Part shown: piece after piece, positions 8,181-18,555 of the stretch
Layout: every line of letters begins with the position of its first letter
Position numbering within the stretch: the stretch's first letter is position 1
Assembly: GCA_949285785.1 (NCBI GenBank)
Contig: CASEAG010000028.1
Location: 1 to 64,000, forward strand
DNA from: an uncultured Spirochaetales bacterium
GTDB lineage: Bacteria > Spirochaetota > Spirochaetia > Sphaerochaetales > Sphaerochaetaceae
Reading direction: 5' to 3'
DNA length: 64,000 nt
Translations under genes and position numbers: made by a program
The notes under the pieces: model-generated
The model's database searches: none
Seen by the model: the letters and a program-made list of their open reading frames with translations, nothing else
What the model was told of the DNA's origin: nothing

Positions 8181-10874
8181 ATGAAGAACAACGCGATATC
8201 CAGGATTCTCAAGGAGGACAGGGAATACGGCAAGAACGAGCTTGCCCAGATGAAGCTGGACTCGTTCCAGGAGATAGACAAGGCGATGAAGAAGCTGGAC
8301 TATGACGATGCCAGCGAACTGATGGAGACGGCCCAGCAGATCATAGCCGTCCGCGAGGACAGCGTTTTCGCACGCTATGTCCTCGGTTCGATCGCCTTCG
8401 TCAGAAGACCGCATGAGGACAACATCTTCATGCAGAACCTGCTGATCACGTTCTATGACAACCACAACTGGACTCTGGTGGAGTTCCTTTGCAACATGAT
8501 CCTCGGCTACAACGAGAACAGGTACGCCCTGCGCATACTTGCAGACTGTCTGGTCGAGACCGGTCGCGAGGATGAGCAGTGGCCCGTCCTCGAGCGTCTC
8601 GTCAAGGTCGATTTCGACGAGAGGCGGATTCCCCGCCAGCTCGGCGACCACTTCCTCGAGACCGGAGAAAAGGACAAGGCCATCCTCTACTACAGACGTG
8701 CCATGACCCGCTGCATCAGTGCAAAGGACGTCGAGTCCATCCGCGCCCTTTGGAGCGTGCTCCTCGATGTCCAGAAGGAGGACTACGGCTATTTCCTCGG
8801 AGTGGCTGAGAAGGTCTCGACTTCCGTAGACAAGGGGCTTTCCCTCACCCTTCTCACCGACCTGTATCCCCATTACGCAGGCGACATGACAAGAGCGGTC
8901 CTCATTCTCAAGAAGGCCCTCGAGATCGACCCGTCCAGCAGAGAGGCCCGTGACGAGCTGATCAAGGTCTACAGGAAGAAGTATGAGAAGAGCGCACGCC
9001 TCGACGAATGCATCCGCAAGAGCGGTCTGGACAATCACAACGAGGATGTACACAAGGCCATAGGATTCTTCGAGACCGATATCGGATTCGATGTAGGCTG
9101 CTTCGTCTACCAGAGGAGCACCGACAGGCTCGGTCTCATCCAGTCCATGGACGACAGGCAGGTCGTCGTTGCATTCAACAAGTCCAGCAAGGTGACCATG
9201 ACACCCGACATGGCGTTCAAGGCCCTGACACCGCTTCCCAAGAACAACATCCGCGTCCTCAAGACGGCGGTCCCCGCAAAGCTTGCCGAAAGGATCAGGA
9301 AGGATCCGCGCTGGGCGCTCGTGACGATCATGGAGAGCCATAACAACCGTTCCTCGTTCAAGGAGATGAAGGAGGAGCTCGTGCCGTCCGTCCTGAATGC
9401 CAGGGAATGGGAGTCGTTCAAGAGCGAGGCGAGGAAGATCCTCCAGGAGGATCCCTACTTCTCCGCCGTTCCTGGAGAGAACGATGCATATACACTGCGC
9501 TCCACTCCGATAACCCAGGAGGAGAAGCAGCTTCTCGTGTTCAACGCGGAGAAGGACTTCTACGCCAAGGTCAAGATCCTCAAGGACTTCATCGCCAAGG
9601 ACCTCGATGTCGAGAGCGAGGCCTTCAGCGACATGATAGTCTTCTTCGACGGACAGCTTGCGCACTATACGAGCGAAGTCGATGACAAGGTCCTGTCGTC
9701 ATATCTGCTGCTCGACCAGCTCAGGACCCAGAACCACATCGCCACGGCACAGATGAGTGTGAGCGTCGATTTCGCCGATCTGTACAAGCTGATCGACGAC
9801 AGGATCAGGATCTTCGACCAGATCGGCAACGCCGACCTCAAGAGGACATATCTTGAGCATGTCATGGAGTGCGACAGGAGCTGGCCCGAGATATACAGGA
9901 GATGCTTCCCCTACTACACCTACTCCTGGATTCCCAACGCACTCAAGACGAATGGAAAGATGAACATCTATCTCGAGATTCTCAGCGACTGCGTGCATTC
10001 CTACAAGGAGAACGTCGACGTGTTCCTGTGGAACTACAGGAACGCCACCCAGGCCGAGTGGGAGAAGGCGGGAATCACAAGAGAGGATCTTCTTCTGACC
10101 CTGCTTCTCGTGCTCGACTACACTGCAAGCTCCATCGAGCTGAGGAAGGACGTCAGCGAGAACAGGAAGCGCAACGACCTCGTCGTGACGTATCTGTTCA
10201 AGGAGAAGCTGATCTTCTCCGCCATCGACAAGGGGGACAGGGATCTTGCATCCAAGATCTACTCCATCATCGCCAACGACAGGAACATCGACAAGGGCTA
10301 TTTGATCGAGGTCAAGCACTTCATCGGGGAGAAGTATCCGGACTTCGTCTTCTTCGACGACCAGAGCATCTCCGTCAACGAGGACGAGCTCATTCCCATG
10401 GGCTTCCTGTGCACCAGGAAGGCGTTTGAGGAGAAGATACGCGAGAAGGACCATATCGAGCATGTCGAGCTCCAGGAGGTCGCCAGCGAGATCGCCGACG
10501 CCCGTGCCCTCGGCGACCTGAGGGAGAACGCCGAGTACCAGTATGGCAAGGACAAGCAGAAGAATCTCAATGCCCGTCTCAGGACGCTCACCGACGAGAT
10601 CGAGAAGGCCCAGGTCATCACCCCCGAAATGGTGAACGACGGCAAGATCAGCTTTGGAACGGAGGTCACTCTCCATGACAACCTCCAGAACAAGGAGGTC
10701 ACATATACCATCCTCGGACAATGGGAGAGCGATCCTGATCACGGTATCCTGAACTTCAAGACACCGCTTGGAATGAAGCTTCTCAACAAGACCGTTGGTG
10801 ATGAGCTCGACTTCTCCATCAACGGTACACAGTACAGCTACAAGGTGGTCTCCATCAGGACCGCCTCCTTCTGA
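8181..10874 (+). CDS. greA: Transcription elongation factor GreA with long N-terminal extension
   Basis: GreA rescues backtracked RNA polymerase by stimulating transcript cleavage. The true GreA module is the last 160 residues or so of 897: coiled coil with ARALGDLRENAEYQYGKDKQ, where the acidic tip residues D and E are present, then the C-terminal FKBP-like domain (GTEVTL through SYKVVSI). The first 730 residues are mostly helical with tetratricopeptide-like repeats (for example KKALEIDPSSREARDELIKV) and match no other family I recognise. This enlarged form is known in Borrelia and Treponema. GGAGG lies 11 bases before the ATG. The last 20 bases overlap the convergent murJ end. Confidence 0.93.
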   Translation: MKNNAISRILKEDREYGKNELAQMKLDSFQEIDKAMKKLDYDDASELMETAQQIIAVREDSVFARYVLGSIAFVRRPHEDNIFMQNLLITFYDNHNWTLVEFLCNMILGYNENRYALRILADCLVETGREDEQWPVLERLVKVDFDERRIPRQLGDHFLETGEKDKAILYYRRAMTRCISAKDVESIRALWSVLLDVQKEDYGYFLGVAEKVSTSVDKGLSLTLLTDLYPHYAGDMTRAVLILKKALEIDPSSREARDELIKVYRKKYEKSARLDECIRKSGLDNHNEDVHKAIGFFETDIGFDVGCFVYQRSTDRLGLIQSMDDRQVVVAFNKSSKVTMTPDMAFKALTPLPKNNIRVLKTAVPAKLAERIRKDPRWALVTIMESHNNRSSFKEMKEELVPSVLNAREWESFKSEARKILQEDPYFSAVPGENDAYTLRSTPITQEEKQLLVFNAEKDFYAKVKILKDFIAKDLDVESEAFSDMIVFFDGQLAHYTSEVDDKVLSSYLLLDQLRTQNHIATAQMSVSVDFADLYKLIDDRIRIFDQIGNADLKRTYLEHVMECDRSWPEIYRRCFPYYTYSWIPNALKTNGKMNIYLEILSDCVHSYKENVDVFLWNYRNATQAEWEKAGITREDLLLTLLLVLDYTASSIELRKDVSENRKRNDLVVTYLFKEKLIFSAIDKGDRDLASKIYSIIANDRNIDKGYLIEVKHFIGEKYPDFVFFDDQSISVNEDELIPMGFLCTRKAFEEKIREKDHIEHVELQEVASEIADARALGDLRENAEYQYGKDKQKNLNARLRTLTDEIEKAQVITPEMVNDGKISFGTEVTLHDNLQNKEVTYTILGQWESDPDHGILNFKTPLGMKLLNKTVGDELDFSINGTQYSYKVVSIRTASF

Positions 10875-12366
10875 GATCAAGAAGGGAGTCGATGCGGCAG
10901 ACCAGATACATGAGCGCAACAACGGCCATGAATACGAGTCCGGTCGTAGCCGTATAGACGAGATTGCCGAATGTGGAACCCATGGCATAGCGCTGTGGGT
11001 TCCATTTCATATATGCAATGCACATGACGAATGTCGGAATACATGCGAGGCTCGTCTTCATAATCCCCTTCAGGAAGCTCTTCCAGGGGAAAACGCTGAC
11101 GAAGAACATCAGGATGACCACCCCTGCACTCGACGAGATGATCGAAGCAATGGGGAGGGAACGGATTCCACTGCCCGTTTCGATGAACACGAGTGTTGAG
11201 GCGATGTCGATGATGGTCACGACAATCCCTACGACGAGATTGGCATAGTATCTGTCACGACTGTACATGTAGCGCTGGAGCATCGCATAGAAGCCCATTG
11301 GAATCATCGCGACGAGATACGCCCTCAGCACACCCGCCGTGACGAGCGTGTCATCAAGTGTGAAGGCTCCTTTCTGCAGAAGCGTCGCGACGCATTCCCT
11401 GCTCAAGGCGAAGATGATGAAGGCTGCCGGAAGAAGGAACGTATAGAGATAGGTCATAGACTTCGACAGCATCCCTGCCCTCTCCTTCTCATCAGCTGCC
11501 GATGAAAGCAGCGGAAAGTAGACGGAGGAAATGGCAGATAGCACTATTCCATAGGGTGCCTGGTAGAAGATTATCGCATAGCTCAGTGCCGAGACGCTTC
11601 CCTGCTGGAGTCCTGATGCAAGATACATCGATATGCTCTGCCCTGCTATGGCGACGAGGCTTGAGATGCTGCCCGGGAGCCAGCGTGCCATGACCGCTCT
11701 GAAATCCGGACAGGAGAAGCGGAAGTCGAAACGGAATCGGATGGATAGTCTTCTCAAGCCGACCAGTGTCACTGCGAACTGCGCAATGGAACCGGCAAGC
11801 ACTCCTATCGCCATTGCGTAGTGTCCAAACTCCCTGCCTAGAAGCGGAACGGCGATGAGAATGGCCAGCGTATAGAAGATCGGTGCGATGCTGGAGGCAA
11901 GGAAGCGTCGCCTGGACTGCAATATGCCTGACACCAGTATCGAGAGAGAGATGAACAGGAGAAACAGCGTGAAGGACGGTAGCAGCGAAGCCGCGATGGC
12001 AATCGACCTGTCATCGCTGAAACCGGACATGAATGCAATGATCTGTCTGGAGAATGCAAGCGTCAGAAGAAAGAGGAGCAGAAAGACCAGAAGCAGGAAG
12101 CTTGCAAGCTGGCGATAGAGCGCGGCCGTCCTCTCGTCATCGTCCCTTGTCTTGGAGAAGAGAGGCAGATACGCCGAACTCAGGCTGCCTTCCGCAAAAA
12201 GCTTGCGGAAATTGTTCGGGATGTTGTAGGCGAAGTTGATCGCGTCCGCTACGAAGCCCGCACCGAAGCATGTGGAGATGACACGGCTCTTGAGTATTCC
12301 AAGAAGTCTTGAGACAAGCGTTGCCGTCATCATCACAAGTGTGTTCCTTGCGCTTCGATCGCCCAT
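10855..12366 (-). CDS. murJ: Lipid II flippase MurJ (MviN family)
   Basis: Flips the lipid-linked peptidoglycan precursor across the inner membrane. The 503 residues form about 14 hydrophobic segments. The N-terminus has TLVSRLLGILKSRVIS and FNFAYNIPN-like AINFAYNIPNNFRKLFAEGS, the MviN signature, and FSKTRD follows. I use ATG 12366, which lies 7 bases after a TAGAAT -10 box; ATG 12375 overlaps that box. There is no ribosome site. The gene follows tgt at the end of the long translation operon but has its own promoter. Confidence 0.92.
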   Translation of the reverse strand: MGDRSARNTLVMMTATLVSRLLGILKSRVISTCFGAGFVADAINFAYNIPNNFRKLFAEGSLSSAYLPLFSKTRDDDERTAALYRQLASFLLLVFLLLFLLTLAFSRQIIAFMSGFSDDRSIAIAASLLPSFTLFLLFISLSILVSGILQSRRRFLASSIAPIFYTLAILIAVPLLGREFGHYAMAIGVLAGSIAQFAVTLVGLRRLSIRFRFDFRFSCPDFRAVMARWLPGSISSLVAIAGQSISMYLASGLQQGSVSALSYAIIFYQAPYGIVLSAISSVYFPLLSSAADEKERAGMLSKSMTYLYTFLLPAAFIIFALSRECVATLLQKGAFTLDDTLVTAGVLRAYLVAMIPMGFYAMLQRYMYSRDRYYANLVVGIVVTIIDIASTLVFIETGSGIRSLPIASIISSSAGVVILMFFVSVFPWKSFLKGIMKTSLACIPTFVMCIAYMKWNPQRYAMGSTFGNLVYTATTGLVFMAVVALMYLVCRIDSLLDLRRRRS

Positions 12367-12373
12367 GTCAGAC

Positions 12374-12402
12374 ATTCTAGCCACGTGTGGACAAGTCGTC
12401 CA
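12374..12402 (-). promoter_or_regulatory. Promoter of murJ, leaderless type
   Basis: TGGACG (12402-12397, four of six consensus bases), 17-base spacer, TAGAAT (12379-12374), then 7 bases to the ATG at 12366. Confidence 0.5.
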
Positions 12403-12422
12403 TCGCACCACCCCTGCTTCCT

Positions 12423-13556
12423 CTACTCCCTCGGACCGTAGAATCTTGCCATGTATTCCTTCTTGAACCGGCTGAAGCGGCCTTCCCTGATGGATGCCCT
12501 GATCCTTTCCAGCAGATTGTACAGATAGACCAGGTTATGCTCTGTCGCAAGCATTCCGCCAAGCATCTCGTTGCACTTGACCAGATGATGGAGGTAGGCC
12601 CTGGAGTACTTGGTGCAAGCCGTACAGGTGCATCCCGCCTGCACCGGCCTTTCATCGAACTTGTGGATGGCCTTCTTCATCGTGATGACGCCATCGTCGG
12701 TGAACAGTCCTCCGTTTCTCGCCATTCGGGTGGCCAGGACGCAGTCGAAGAGGTCGATGCCGTTCTCGACACATTCGAATATGTAGTCGGGAGAGCCGAT
12801 GCCCATGACATATCTTGGCTTCTCGTCGGTGATGAACCGGCTCGTGTATGCAAGAAAGTCGTTGAACTGCTGACGGCTCTCCCCAACGGAAAGTCCGCCG
12901 ATCGCGACACCGGGGAAATCCATTTCGCTTATGGTCTCGGCACTCTCGCGTCTAAGGTCTTCAAAGAAGTTGCCCTGTACAATGCCGAAGAGATTGCCTC
13001 TAAACTGCTCGCCCAGCCTGTCACGTTCCTGGATGGAGCGTTCGGCCCAGAGTCTTGTCACTCTCCAGGCCTCCTTGGCGTTCCTGTACTCGATTCCAGG
13101 AGGAGTGCACACATCCAGCACCATCGCAATATCGCTCCCGATGATTGACTGTATGTCTACGACCTTCTCGGGTGTGAACACATGTCTGGAACCGTCGATG
13201 TGGCTCTGGAAGGTCACACCCTGGTCCTTGACCTTCCTCAGGCCAGAGAGGGAAAAGACCTGGAAACCGCCCGAGTCGGTGAGTATGTTCCTGTCCCAGT
13301 TGGAGAAGCGATGAAGGCCGCCGAAGGTCTTCAGAACCTCCTCGCCGGGGCGGAGGTAGAGATGATAGGTGTTTGCAAGTATGATCTGATAGCCTATCGA
13401 CTTGATCGTGTCATGGTAGATTCCCTTGACAGTGCCATTCGTGCCGACCGGCATGAAGGCAGGCGTATCGACTCTGCCGTGGGGCAGGTCAATATAGCCC
13501 AGACGTGCCCTGGTATCCTTGTCCTGAAGCGTACAGGTGAATATCTTCCTAGCCAT
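12423..13556 (-). CDS. tgt: tRNA-guanine transglycosylase
   Basis: Exchanges guanine 34 of GUN-anticodon tRNAs for preQ1 (or queuine in some bacteria). The 377 residues carry PGxxxLKxxGGLHRFxxW-like segments, the active-site TDSGGFQVFSL (about 90-100), GGLSVGESR and the zinc ligands in CTCTACTKYSRAYLHHL with a downstream histidine. I start at ATG 13556 (MARKIFTC), which overlaps the lptG end by 8 bases and has GGAAGGA just upstream. queA at 37.4 kb and the yhhQ/radical SAM pair at 6 kb complete a queuosine pathway in the same window. Confidence 0.96.
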   Translation of the reverse strand: MARKIFTCTLQDKDTRARLGYIDLPHGRVDTPAFMPVGTNGTVKGIYHDTIKSIGYQIILANTYHLYLRPGEEVLKTFGGLHRFSNWDRNILTDSGGFQVFSLSGLRKVKDQGVTFQSHIDGSRHVFTPEKVVDIQSIIGSDIAMVLDVCTPPGIEYRNAKEAWRVTRLWAERSIQERDRLGEQFRGNLFGIVQGNFFEDLRRESAETISEMDFPGVAIGGLSVGESRQQFNDFLAYTSRFITDEKPRYVMGIGSPDYIFECVENGIDLFDCVLATRMARNGGLFTDDGVITMKKAIHKFDERPVQAGCTCTACTKYSRAYLHHLVKCNEMLGGMLATEHNLVYLYNLLERIRASIREGRFSRFKKEYMARFYGPRE

Positions 13557-14637
13557 GCATCCTTCCGATGAATCGAATTGAAAGCGACAGCACAAGCACT
13601 GTCACGACGGGTATGATAGCAGAATATGCCGGGTGTATGATACCCTGCTCGCACATTATCGAGATTAGCATCTGGACAACGTAATACACGACTGCCGTGC
13701 ACAACGACTGTATGAGAGAGAACAGGAAGATGTTCTTCTTGAAGCGGTAGTTCATCAGCAGAGAGATTGCGACGAGGACGAAGATCGAGAGAGGCGATGT
13801 GAGCCTGAGAATGAACTCCGTTGCACTCTGATACCACATGTCGATGTCGATCCTCCTGATTCCATCGAGGTATGACAGAGCACTCGGGATGTCCATGGTT
13901 CTTATGTCCCGGGCCTGGCTCGTGAACATCTGCGGCTGAATATCGAGGCTGGTGACAACGTTCTTGTCGAAGAACGATGCTTCGACGATACCATCCTCCA
14001 CTTCGTAGCTCCTGCCTTCATGTAATACCCAGCAGTCCTCTTCAGGAGACCAGTCGGCATATGAGGCGTATATCCGTTCGCGGACCTTTCCCTCATCATC
14101 CTTCGAGACGAAGGTGACATCGAACAGGCGGCCAAGCTCCTGGGAGAAGTATGAAGAGTCTACAATGCAGCTTCCATCAAGAGAGGAAACGCTGATGTTC
14201 GAACTGTCCTGTGTCGATGTCTGGCCGAAGTGTTCGACCGACAGCCTGTCATGCTCTATGCCTGCGTCGATCATGATGGTCTGGCTGAAGATGAAGGCGA
14301 GGATCGTCACGACAAGCGTCATGACAAGTGCAGGAGAACAGATCCGTCTGTATCCAAGACCTGCATTGAGCAGCATTATCATCTCGTTGTTGCTCTCAAG
14401 CTGCGAGAGGAAGAATGTCGTGCCGAAGAGGAACGAGACCGATGCACACATCATCAGGTATTCCGGCAGGCCAAGTACTGCAAGGTATAGTATCTCCTGG
14501 AAAGGAAGGGCGTTTGTCACGTAATCGTTCATCGACGAGAACATCTCGACGGCGACGACGAGAAGCGTGCATATGGCAAGTGTCGACAGCGATACGCGCA
14601 GGATGCTTGAAATTATGTATCTGTCAAGTAGTTTCAC
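13549..14637 (-). CDS. LptG/YjgQ-family permease, LPS-transport type
   Basis: One of two adjacent permeases of the YjgP/YjgQ family, which with LptB extract lipopolysaccharide from the inner membrane. The 362 residues have three hydrophobic segments at each end (for example ISSILRVSLSTLAICTLLVV and VTVLVLSLSIRFIGRMHG) flanking a periplasmic beta-jellyroll region (about 115-265). It overlaps its partner gene by 4 bases. Many spirochaetes lack typical LPS, so the cargo may be another glycolipid. I cannot say which of the two is LptF and which LptG from sequence alone. Confidence 0.85.
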   Translation of the reverse strand: MKLLDRYIISSILRVSLSTLAICTLLVVAVEMFSSMNDYVTNALPFQEILYLAVLGLPEYLMMCASVSFLFGTTFFLSQLESNNEMIMLLNAGLGYRRICSPALVMTLVVTILAFIFSQTIMIDAGIEHDRLSVEHFGQTSTQDSSNISVSSLDGSCIVDSSYFSQELGRLFDVTFVSKDDEGKVRERIYASYADWSPEEDCWVLHEGRSYEVEDGIVEASFFDKNVVTSLDIQPQMFTSQARDIRTMDIPSALSYLDGIRRIDIDMWYQSATEFILRLTSPLSIFVLVAISLLMNYRFKKNIFLFSLIQSLCTAVVYYVVQMLISIMCEQGIIHPAYSAIIPVVTVLVLSLSIRFIGRMHG

Positions 14638-15914
14638 CCTGCCCTCCGCATTCTGAAAACCAGGAGCGAAAGTCCTGCAACGACCATGACGATGTCCGGT
14701 ATGTACATCAGGAAGCCGGCATTGAACGAATAGTCGAATATCTTGAGCTGGCTGGCGAACAGGATATACCAGTACGATACGGCGATCAGCAGGCTCAGAC
14801 CGAAGCCGACAAGCCGGCCATGCCTGATCTTGACCAGACTAAGAGGCAGGGTGACGATCGTAAGGGCGAGACAGCCCAGGGCAAGTGCGAACTTCTTGTT
14901 GAACTCGGCACTGTAGTACTGGTAATAGAACTGGATCGGCTCCTCGTCCCCTATCGCTTCGAGTGTCGAGATGCAGTAGGCGACCGTCGACTCGTACGCA
15001 TCCATGTCCTTGGCGCTTTCCACTTCATCGATGGCTGCTGCAAGTGAGAGAAGAGCCTCCTGTCTCCGCTCATGGAAGATGGAGACGTTCTCGTCTCTGA
15101 CCACCTTACGCTCCTGCATTAGTGGCCACAGCTCTCTGGAGGACAGATTGGAAGGACTTGACTGGGTAAGTGCCGGAACCTGCTTTGAGAAGTCGAGATA
15201 GACCGTTGCGGAGTCGGCCTGGGAGACGACCGAGCGGTCTATGTCGTCCTCTGTCAGCAGAAATGAAGGCGAGCCGAGGTCGAGCCGATAGACGAAATTG
15301 ACCGGATCGACGAGCTCCAGTCTACCCTGCGCTGACGAGATGGTCATGTCCGGCGAGGATGATGTCGTGAACATGAGCACATCATCTATCGTATCGCCAT
15401 GGACATCTCCGTTGCGCATGACGACCTCCCCTACACTGTTCGTGCTGTCCGCTCTCAGCTCGAAGGTGGGAAGATCCCTCATGACATCACCCAGCATGCG
15501 CTGATAGACGCGACTCGATGCCGGCATCAGGTAGTCGGCGATATAGAAAGTGAGAAGAGAGAGAACCAGGGCGCAGATGACAAGCACTCTGAAGACCTTG
15601 CCCAGCGGTATGCCGCAGGCGCGTAGTGCAAGCAGTTCGTTGGTGGATCCCAGGTCTCCAAGCACCATGGATGAAGCGCTCAGCGTCGCGAAAGGCACGA
15701 CGTACTGGAGGAACTGCGGTATAGCGCACAGTACGAGCATCAGTATCGTGCCGACGTCGACGCTCTTGAGCATGACCTGCTGCACGAGAAGGAGTATCTG
15801 GTTGATGAAGAATATGAAGAAGAAGAAAAGAAACGAGACAAGGAAATCCAGAATGAACTCCCTTGTCACATGAATATCGAGCAGAATATGGCTGGAGTGA
15901 TGGCCCTTCTTCAA
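14634..15914 (-). CDS. LptF/YjgP-family permease, LPS-transport type
   Basis: Partner of the preceding permease. The 426 residues show the same plan: N-terminal membrane helices (FILDFLVSFLFFFFIFFINQ), the amphipathic coupling segment with MVLGDLGSTNELLALRACGI, a family hallmark where the ATPase docks, a long periplasmic domain (about 120-335) and C-terminal helices. It is longer than usual because of an extra helical stretch near 270-320. It begins 2 bases after the dut stop. Confidence 0.86.
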   Translation of the reverse strand: MKKGHHSSHILLDIHVTREFILDFLVSFLFFFFIFFINQILLLVQQVMLKSVDVGTILMLVLCAIPQFLQYVVPFATLSASSMVLGDLGSTNELLALRACGIPLGKVFRVLVICALVLSLLTFYIADYLMPASSRVYQRMLGDVMRDLPTFELRADSTNSVGEVVMRNGDVHGDTIDDVLMFTTSSSPDMTISSAQGRLELVDPVNFVYRLDLGSPSFLLTEDDIDRSVVSQADSATVYLDFSKQVPALTQSSPSNLSSRELWPLMQERKVVRDENVSIFHERRQEALLSLAAAIDEVESAKDMDAYESTVAYCISTLEAIGDEEPIQFYYQYYSAEFNKKFALALGCLALTIVTLPLSLVKIRHGRLVGFGLSLLIAVSYWYILFASQLKIFDYSFNAGFLMYIPDIVMVVAGLSLLVFRMRRAG

Positions 15915-15916
15915 GC

Positions 15917-16351
15917 CTAGACTCCTGTGGAGCCGAATCCTCCACTACCCCGGCTTGTACTGCCAAGGGTCTCTGCCGTGGTGAAGAGCGCCTGCTCGAC
16001 CCTGGCAAGAACGAGCTGGGCGATCCTGTCGCCATCGTTGACGACGAAATCCCTGTCGGAATGGTTGATGAGCACGATTCCGACCTCGCCCCGGTAGTCG
16101 CTGTCGATCGTACCAGGGGTGTTGAGGACGGTGATGCTGTGCTTCAGTGCAAGACCGGAACGCGGGCGCACCTGTATCTCGTATCCGGAAGGTATCTCCA
16201 TACGGATTCCGGTAGGTATGAGCGCACTCCTGCCAGGCTGGATGACGACGGGTCCGTCGACATGTGCCCTGACATCCGCTCCGGCGCTGCCGCTGCTCTC
16301 ATAGGAAGGGGCCTGGACCCCTTCCTCGAGAACGAGCCTGACTTCGGTCAT
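15917..16351 (-). CDS. dut: Deoxyuridine 5'-triphosphate nucleotidohydrolase
   Basis: Hydrolyses dUTP to dUMP, keeping uracil out of DNA. At 144 residues it is the trimeric type with all five motifs: AGADVRAH, the [10 protein letters not shown] motif, the substrate loop [23 protein letters not shown] and the C-terminal arm [13 protein letters not shown]. The start shares one base with the end of pnp, implying coupled translation. Confidence 0.97.
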   Translation of the reverse strand: MTEVRLVLEEGVQAPSYESSGSAGADVRAHVDGPVVIQPGRSALIPTGIRMEIPSGYEIQVRPRSGLALKHSITVLNTPGTIDSDYRGEVGIVLINHSDRDFVVNDGDRIAQLVLARVEQALFTTAETLGSTSRGSGGFGSTGV

Positions 16352-18477
16352 CAGTTGTCCTTTCCCTTGTTCAGCTCGTCGAGAGCATCGATATAGGAAA
16401 GGTTCAAACGATCCATTCTGTCGATGTCAATGAGCTTGACGTCGACTTCCTGACCGACCTGGAGGACATCGGTGACCTGCTTCACGCGCTTATGCGAGAG
16501 TTTGGAGATGTGGCAAAGGCCTTCCTTGCCGGGAAGAATCTCGATGAATGCGCCGAAGTCGACGATTCTCTTGACCGTTCCGTGGTAGATCTTGCCGACC
16601 TCCGGCTTCTCGATGATGGACAGGACAAGCCTCTTGGCCTCCTGGCTGGAAGCGTTGTTCTTGCCGTAGACGGTGACATGTCCGTCGTCGTCGATGTTGA
16701 TCTCGGCACCGCTCTGCTGTGCAATTGCCTTGATCGTCTTTCCACCTGTTCCGATGATTGCGCCGATGGCGTCCTCGGGAACGGAGAAGGAAAGGATCTT
16801 GGGAGCGCGCTCGTTGATCTCGCTTCTGGGTCCGGGAAGAGTCTCACCCATGATTCCAAGGATGTGCATCCTGCCTTCCTTGGCCTGGGCAAGGGCCTTG
16901 CTCATGATCTCGGGCGTGACGCCTGCGATCTTGATGTCCATCTGGAATGCCGTGATTCCATCCTTGGTTCCTGCAACCTTGAAGTCCATGTCGCCAAGGT
17001 GGTCCTCCTCTCCGAGGATATCGGAAAGAACGACGTATCTGGAGTAGTCGGCACCCTCGGTGATGAGACCCATGGCGATTCCAGCGACAGGCTTCCTGAT
17101 GGGCACGCCAGCATCCATGAGGGACAGACATCCGCCACAGACGGAGGCCATCGAGGAGGAGCCGTTGGACTCCATGATCTCGCTGACGACACGGATCGTG
17201 TACGGGAAGCTCTCCTTGGAAGGAATGACCGCCTCGAGAGCCCTCTGTGCAAGATGTCCATGACCGATCTCGCGTCTTCCTGTGGTGAGGCGTCCGCACT
17301 CGCCCACGGAATACGGCGGGAAGTTGTAGTGGAGCATGAAGTTCGAATAGGTCTTTTCACCGTCGATGGTGTCGAACATCTGCTCGTCGGAAGCCGTGCC
17401 GAGGGTCGTGACCGCAAGGGACTGGGTCTCGCCTCTGGTGAAGAGCGCAGAGCCGTGTGTGCAGGGCAGAACGCCTACTTCACAGGTGATGGGCCTGATC
17501 TCGGTGACCTTTCTTCCATCGGTCCTGACTCCATCGTTGAGGATGGAGGAGCGCAGGATGTTGTACTCGAGGTCCTCGAACATGGCTGCAAGCTGACCGG
17601 GTCTCTTCTCGTCCTGGGCGATGAGATCTGCAAACTTCTCCCTGACCTGCTCATGCGCCTTCTCGAGGGCAGCATAGCGGTTCATCTTTCCCTTGACGAA
17701 GCTGGCCTCCTTCTCGAGAGGAGTCGCGAACTGTCTGACGGGCTCGAGCCATGAGAGGTCCTCGTTGATCTCCATGAGGGGAAGCTTCTGCTTGCCGCAC
17801 AGCTCCCTCATCTTCGTCTGGGCCTCGCAGATCTTCGTGATGACGGGCTGGGCCGCGGCGATTGCACCGAGCATCTCGTCTTCGCTGACCTCCTTGGCGC
17901 CGCCCTCGACCATCGTGATTCCGTCATGCGTACCTGCGACTACGATGTCGAGGCTTGCAGTAGGAATCTGCTGGAAGGTCGGATTGATTACATACTCTCC
18001 GTCGATGAGGGCCACGCGGACTGCCGCGATGGGGCCGTAGAACGGGATGTCGGAGATCGTCACGGCGCAGCTTGCGGCATTGATCGCGACGATATCAGGA
18101 GTGTGGATCATGTCGGAGGACACGACAGTGGGGACGATCTGGATCTCACGACCGAAGGCCTTGTCGAAGAGCGGCCTCATCGGGCGGTCGATGAGTCTGG
18201 AGACGAGGATCTCCTTGTCCTTGGGGCGTCCCTCCCTCTTGAGGAAGCCGCCGGGGATCTTTCCTGCAGCGTAGTACTTCTCGTTGTACTCGACCGATAC
18301 CGGCACATAGTCGATGGGTTCGGAAGGCTGCTCTCCGCAGCAAACCGTCGCGACGACGGCGCTTCCGGCATAGTGCGCATAGACGGCACCATTGGCCTGC
18401 TTGGCGATCTTACCTGTCTCGAAGACCAGTTCGGTGTCGCCGATCATGACTGAGACTTTTGTTACGTTTGACATCAT
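16351..18477 (-). CDS. pnp: Polyribonucleotide nucleotidyltransferase (PNPase)
   Basis: Phosphorolytic 3'-5' exoribonuclease of mRNA turnover. The 708 residues contain two RNase PH domains (residues about 10-225 and 320-545), a KH domain with [20 protein letters not shown] near 565-585, and an S1 domain ([20 protein letters not shown], about 625-690). [20 protein letters not shown] holds the catalytic aspartates. Two tandem ATG codons begin the frame; either is possible behind AAGGG. It follows rpsO as in many bacteria, with a long hairpin between them. Confidence 0.97.
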   Translation of the reverse strand: MMSNVTKVSVMIGDTELVFETGKIAKQANGAVYAHYAGSAVVATVCCGEQPSEPIDYVPVSVEYNEKYYAAGKIPGGFLKREGRPKDKEILVSRLIDRPMRPLFDKAFGREIQIVPTVVSSDMIHTPDIVAINAASCAVTISDIPFYGPIAAVRVALIDGEYVINPTFQQIPTASLDIVVAGTHDGITMVEGGAKEVSEDEMLGAIAAAQPVITKICEAQTKMRELCGKQKLPLMEINEDLSWLEPVRQFATPLEKEASFVKGKMNRYAALEKAHEQVREKFADLIAQDEKRPGQLAAMFEDLEYNILRSSILNDGVRTDGRKVTEIRPITCEVGVLPCTHGSALFTRGETQSLAVTTLGTASDEQMFDTIDGEKTYSNFMLHYNFPPYSVGECGRLTTGRREIGHGHLAQRALEAVIPSKESFPYTIRVVSEIMESNGSSSMASVCGGCLSLMDAGVPIRKPVAGIAMGLITEGADYSRYVVLSDILGEEDHLGDMDFKVAGTKDGITAFQMDIKIAGVTPEIMSKALAQAKEGRMHILGIMGETLPGPRSEINERAPKILSFSVPEDAIGAIIGTGGKTIKAIAQQSGAEINIDDDGHVTVYGKNNASSQEAKRLVLSIIEKPEVGKIYHGTVKRIVDFGAFIEILPGKEGLCHISKLSHKRVKQVTDVLQVGQEVDVKLIDIDRMDRLNLSYIDALDELNKGKDN

Positions 18478-18516
18478 TACTTACCCTTTTCGTTCTTTTC
18501 TTGTTCTTTATGATGC

Positions 18517-18547
18517 ATCAAAGCCAGACTCGATGAGCCTGGCTGAT
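18517..18547 (-). promoter_or_regulatory. rpsO-pnp intergenic hairpin (candidate RNase processing site)
   Basis: The two strands of the stem are ATCA-GCCAG-CTC and GAG-CTGGC-TGAT with small bulges and a three-base loop. No T-tract follows, so it is not a terminator. In E. coli the rpsO-pnp space holds an RNase III hairpin used in pnp autoregulation; the same role here is an inference. Confidence 0.5.
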
Positions 18548-18555
18548 GTATTGCA

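Noticed and set aside
8133-10988. Two long minus-strand frames (510 and 429 residues) opposite greA
   Set aside because: Antisense shadows of greA; no conserved motif.
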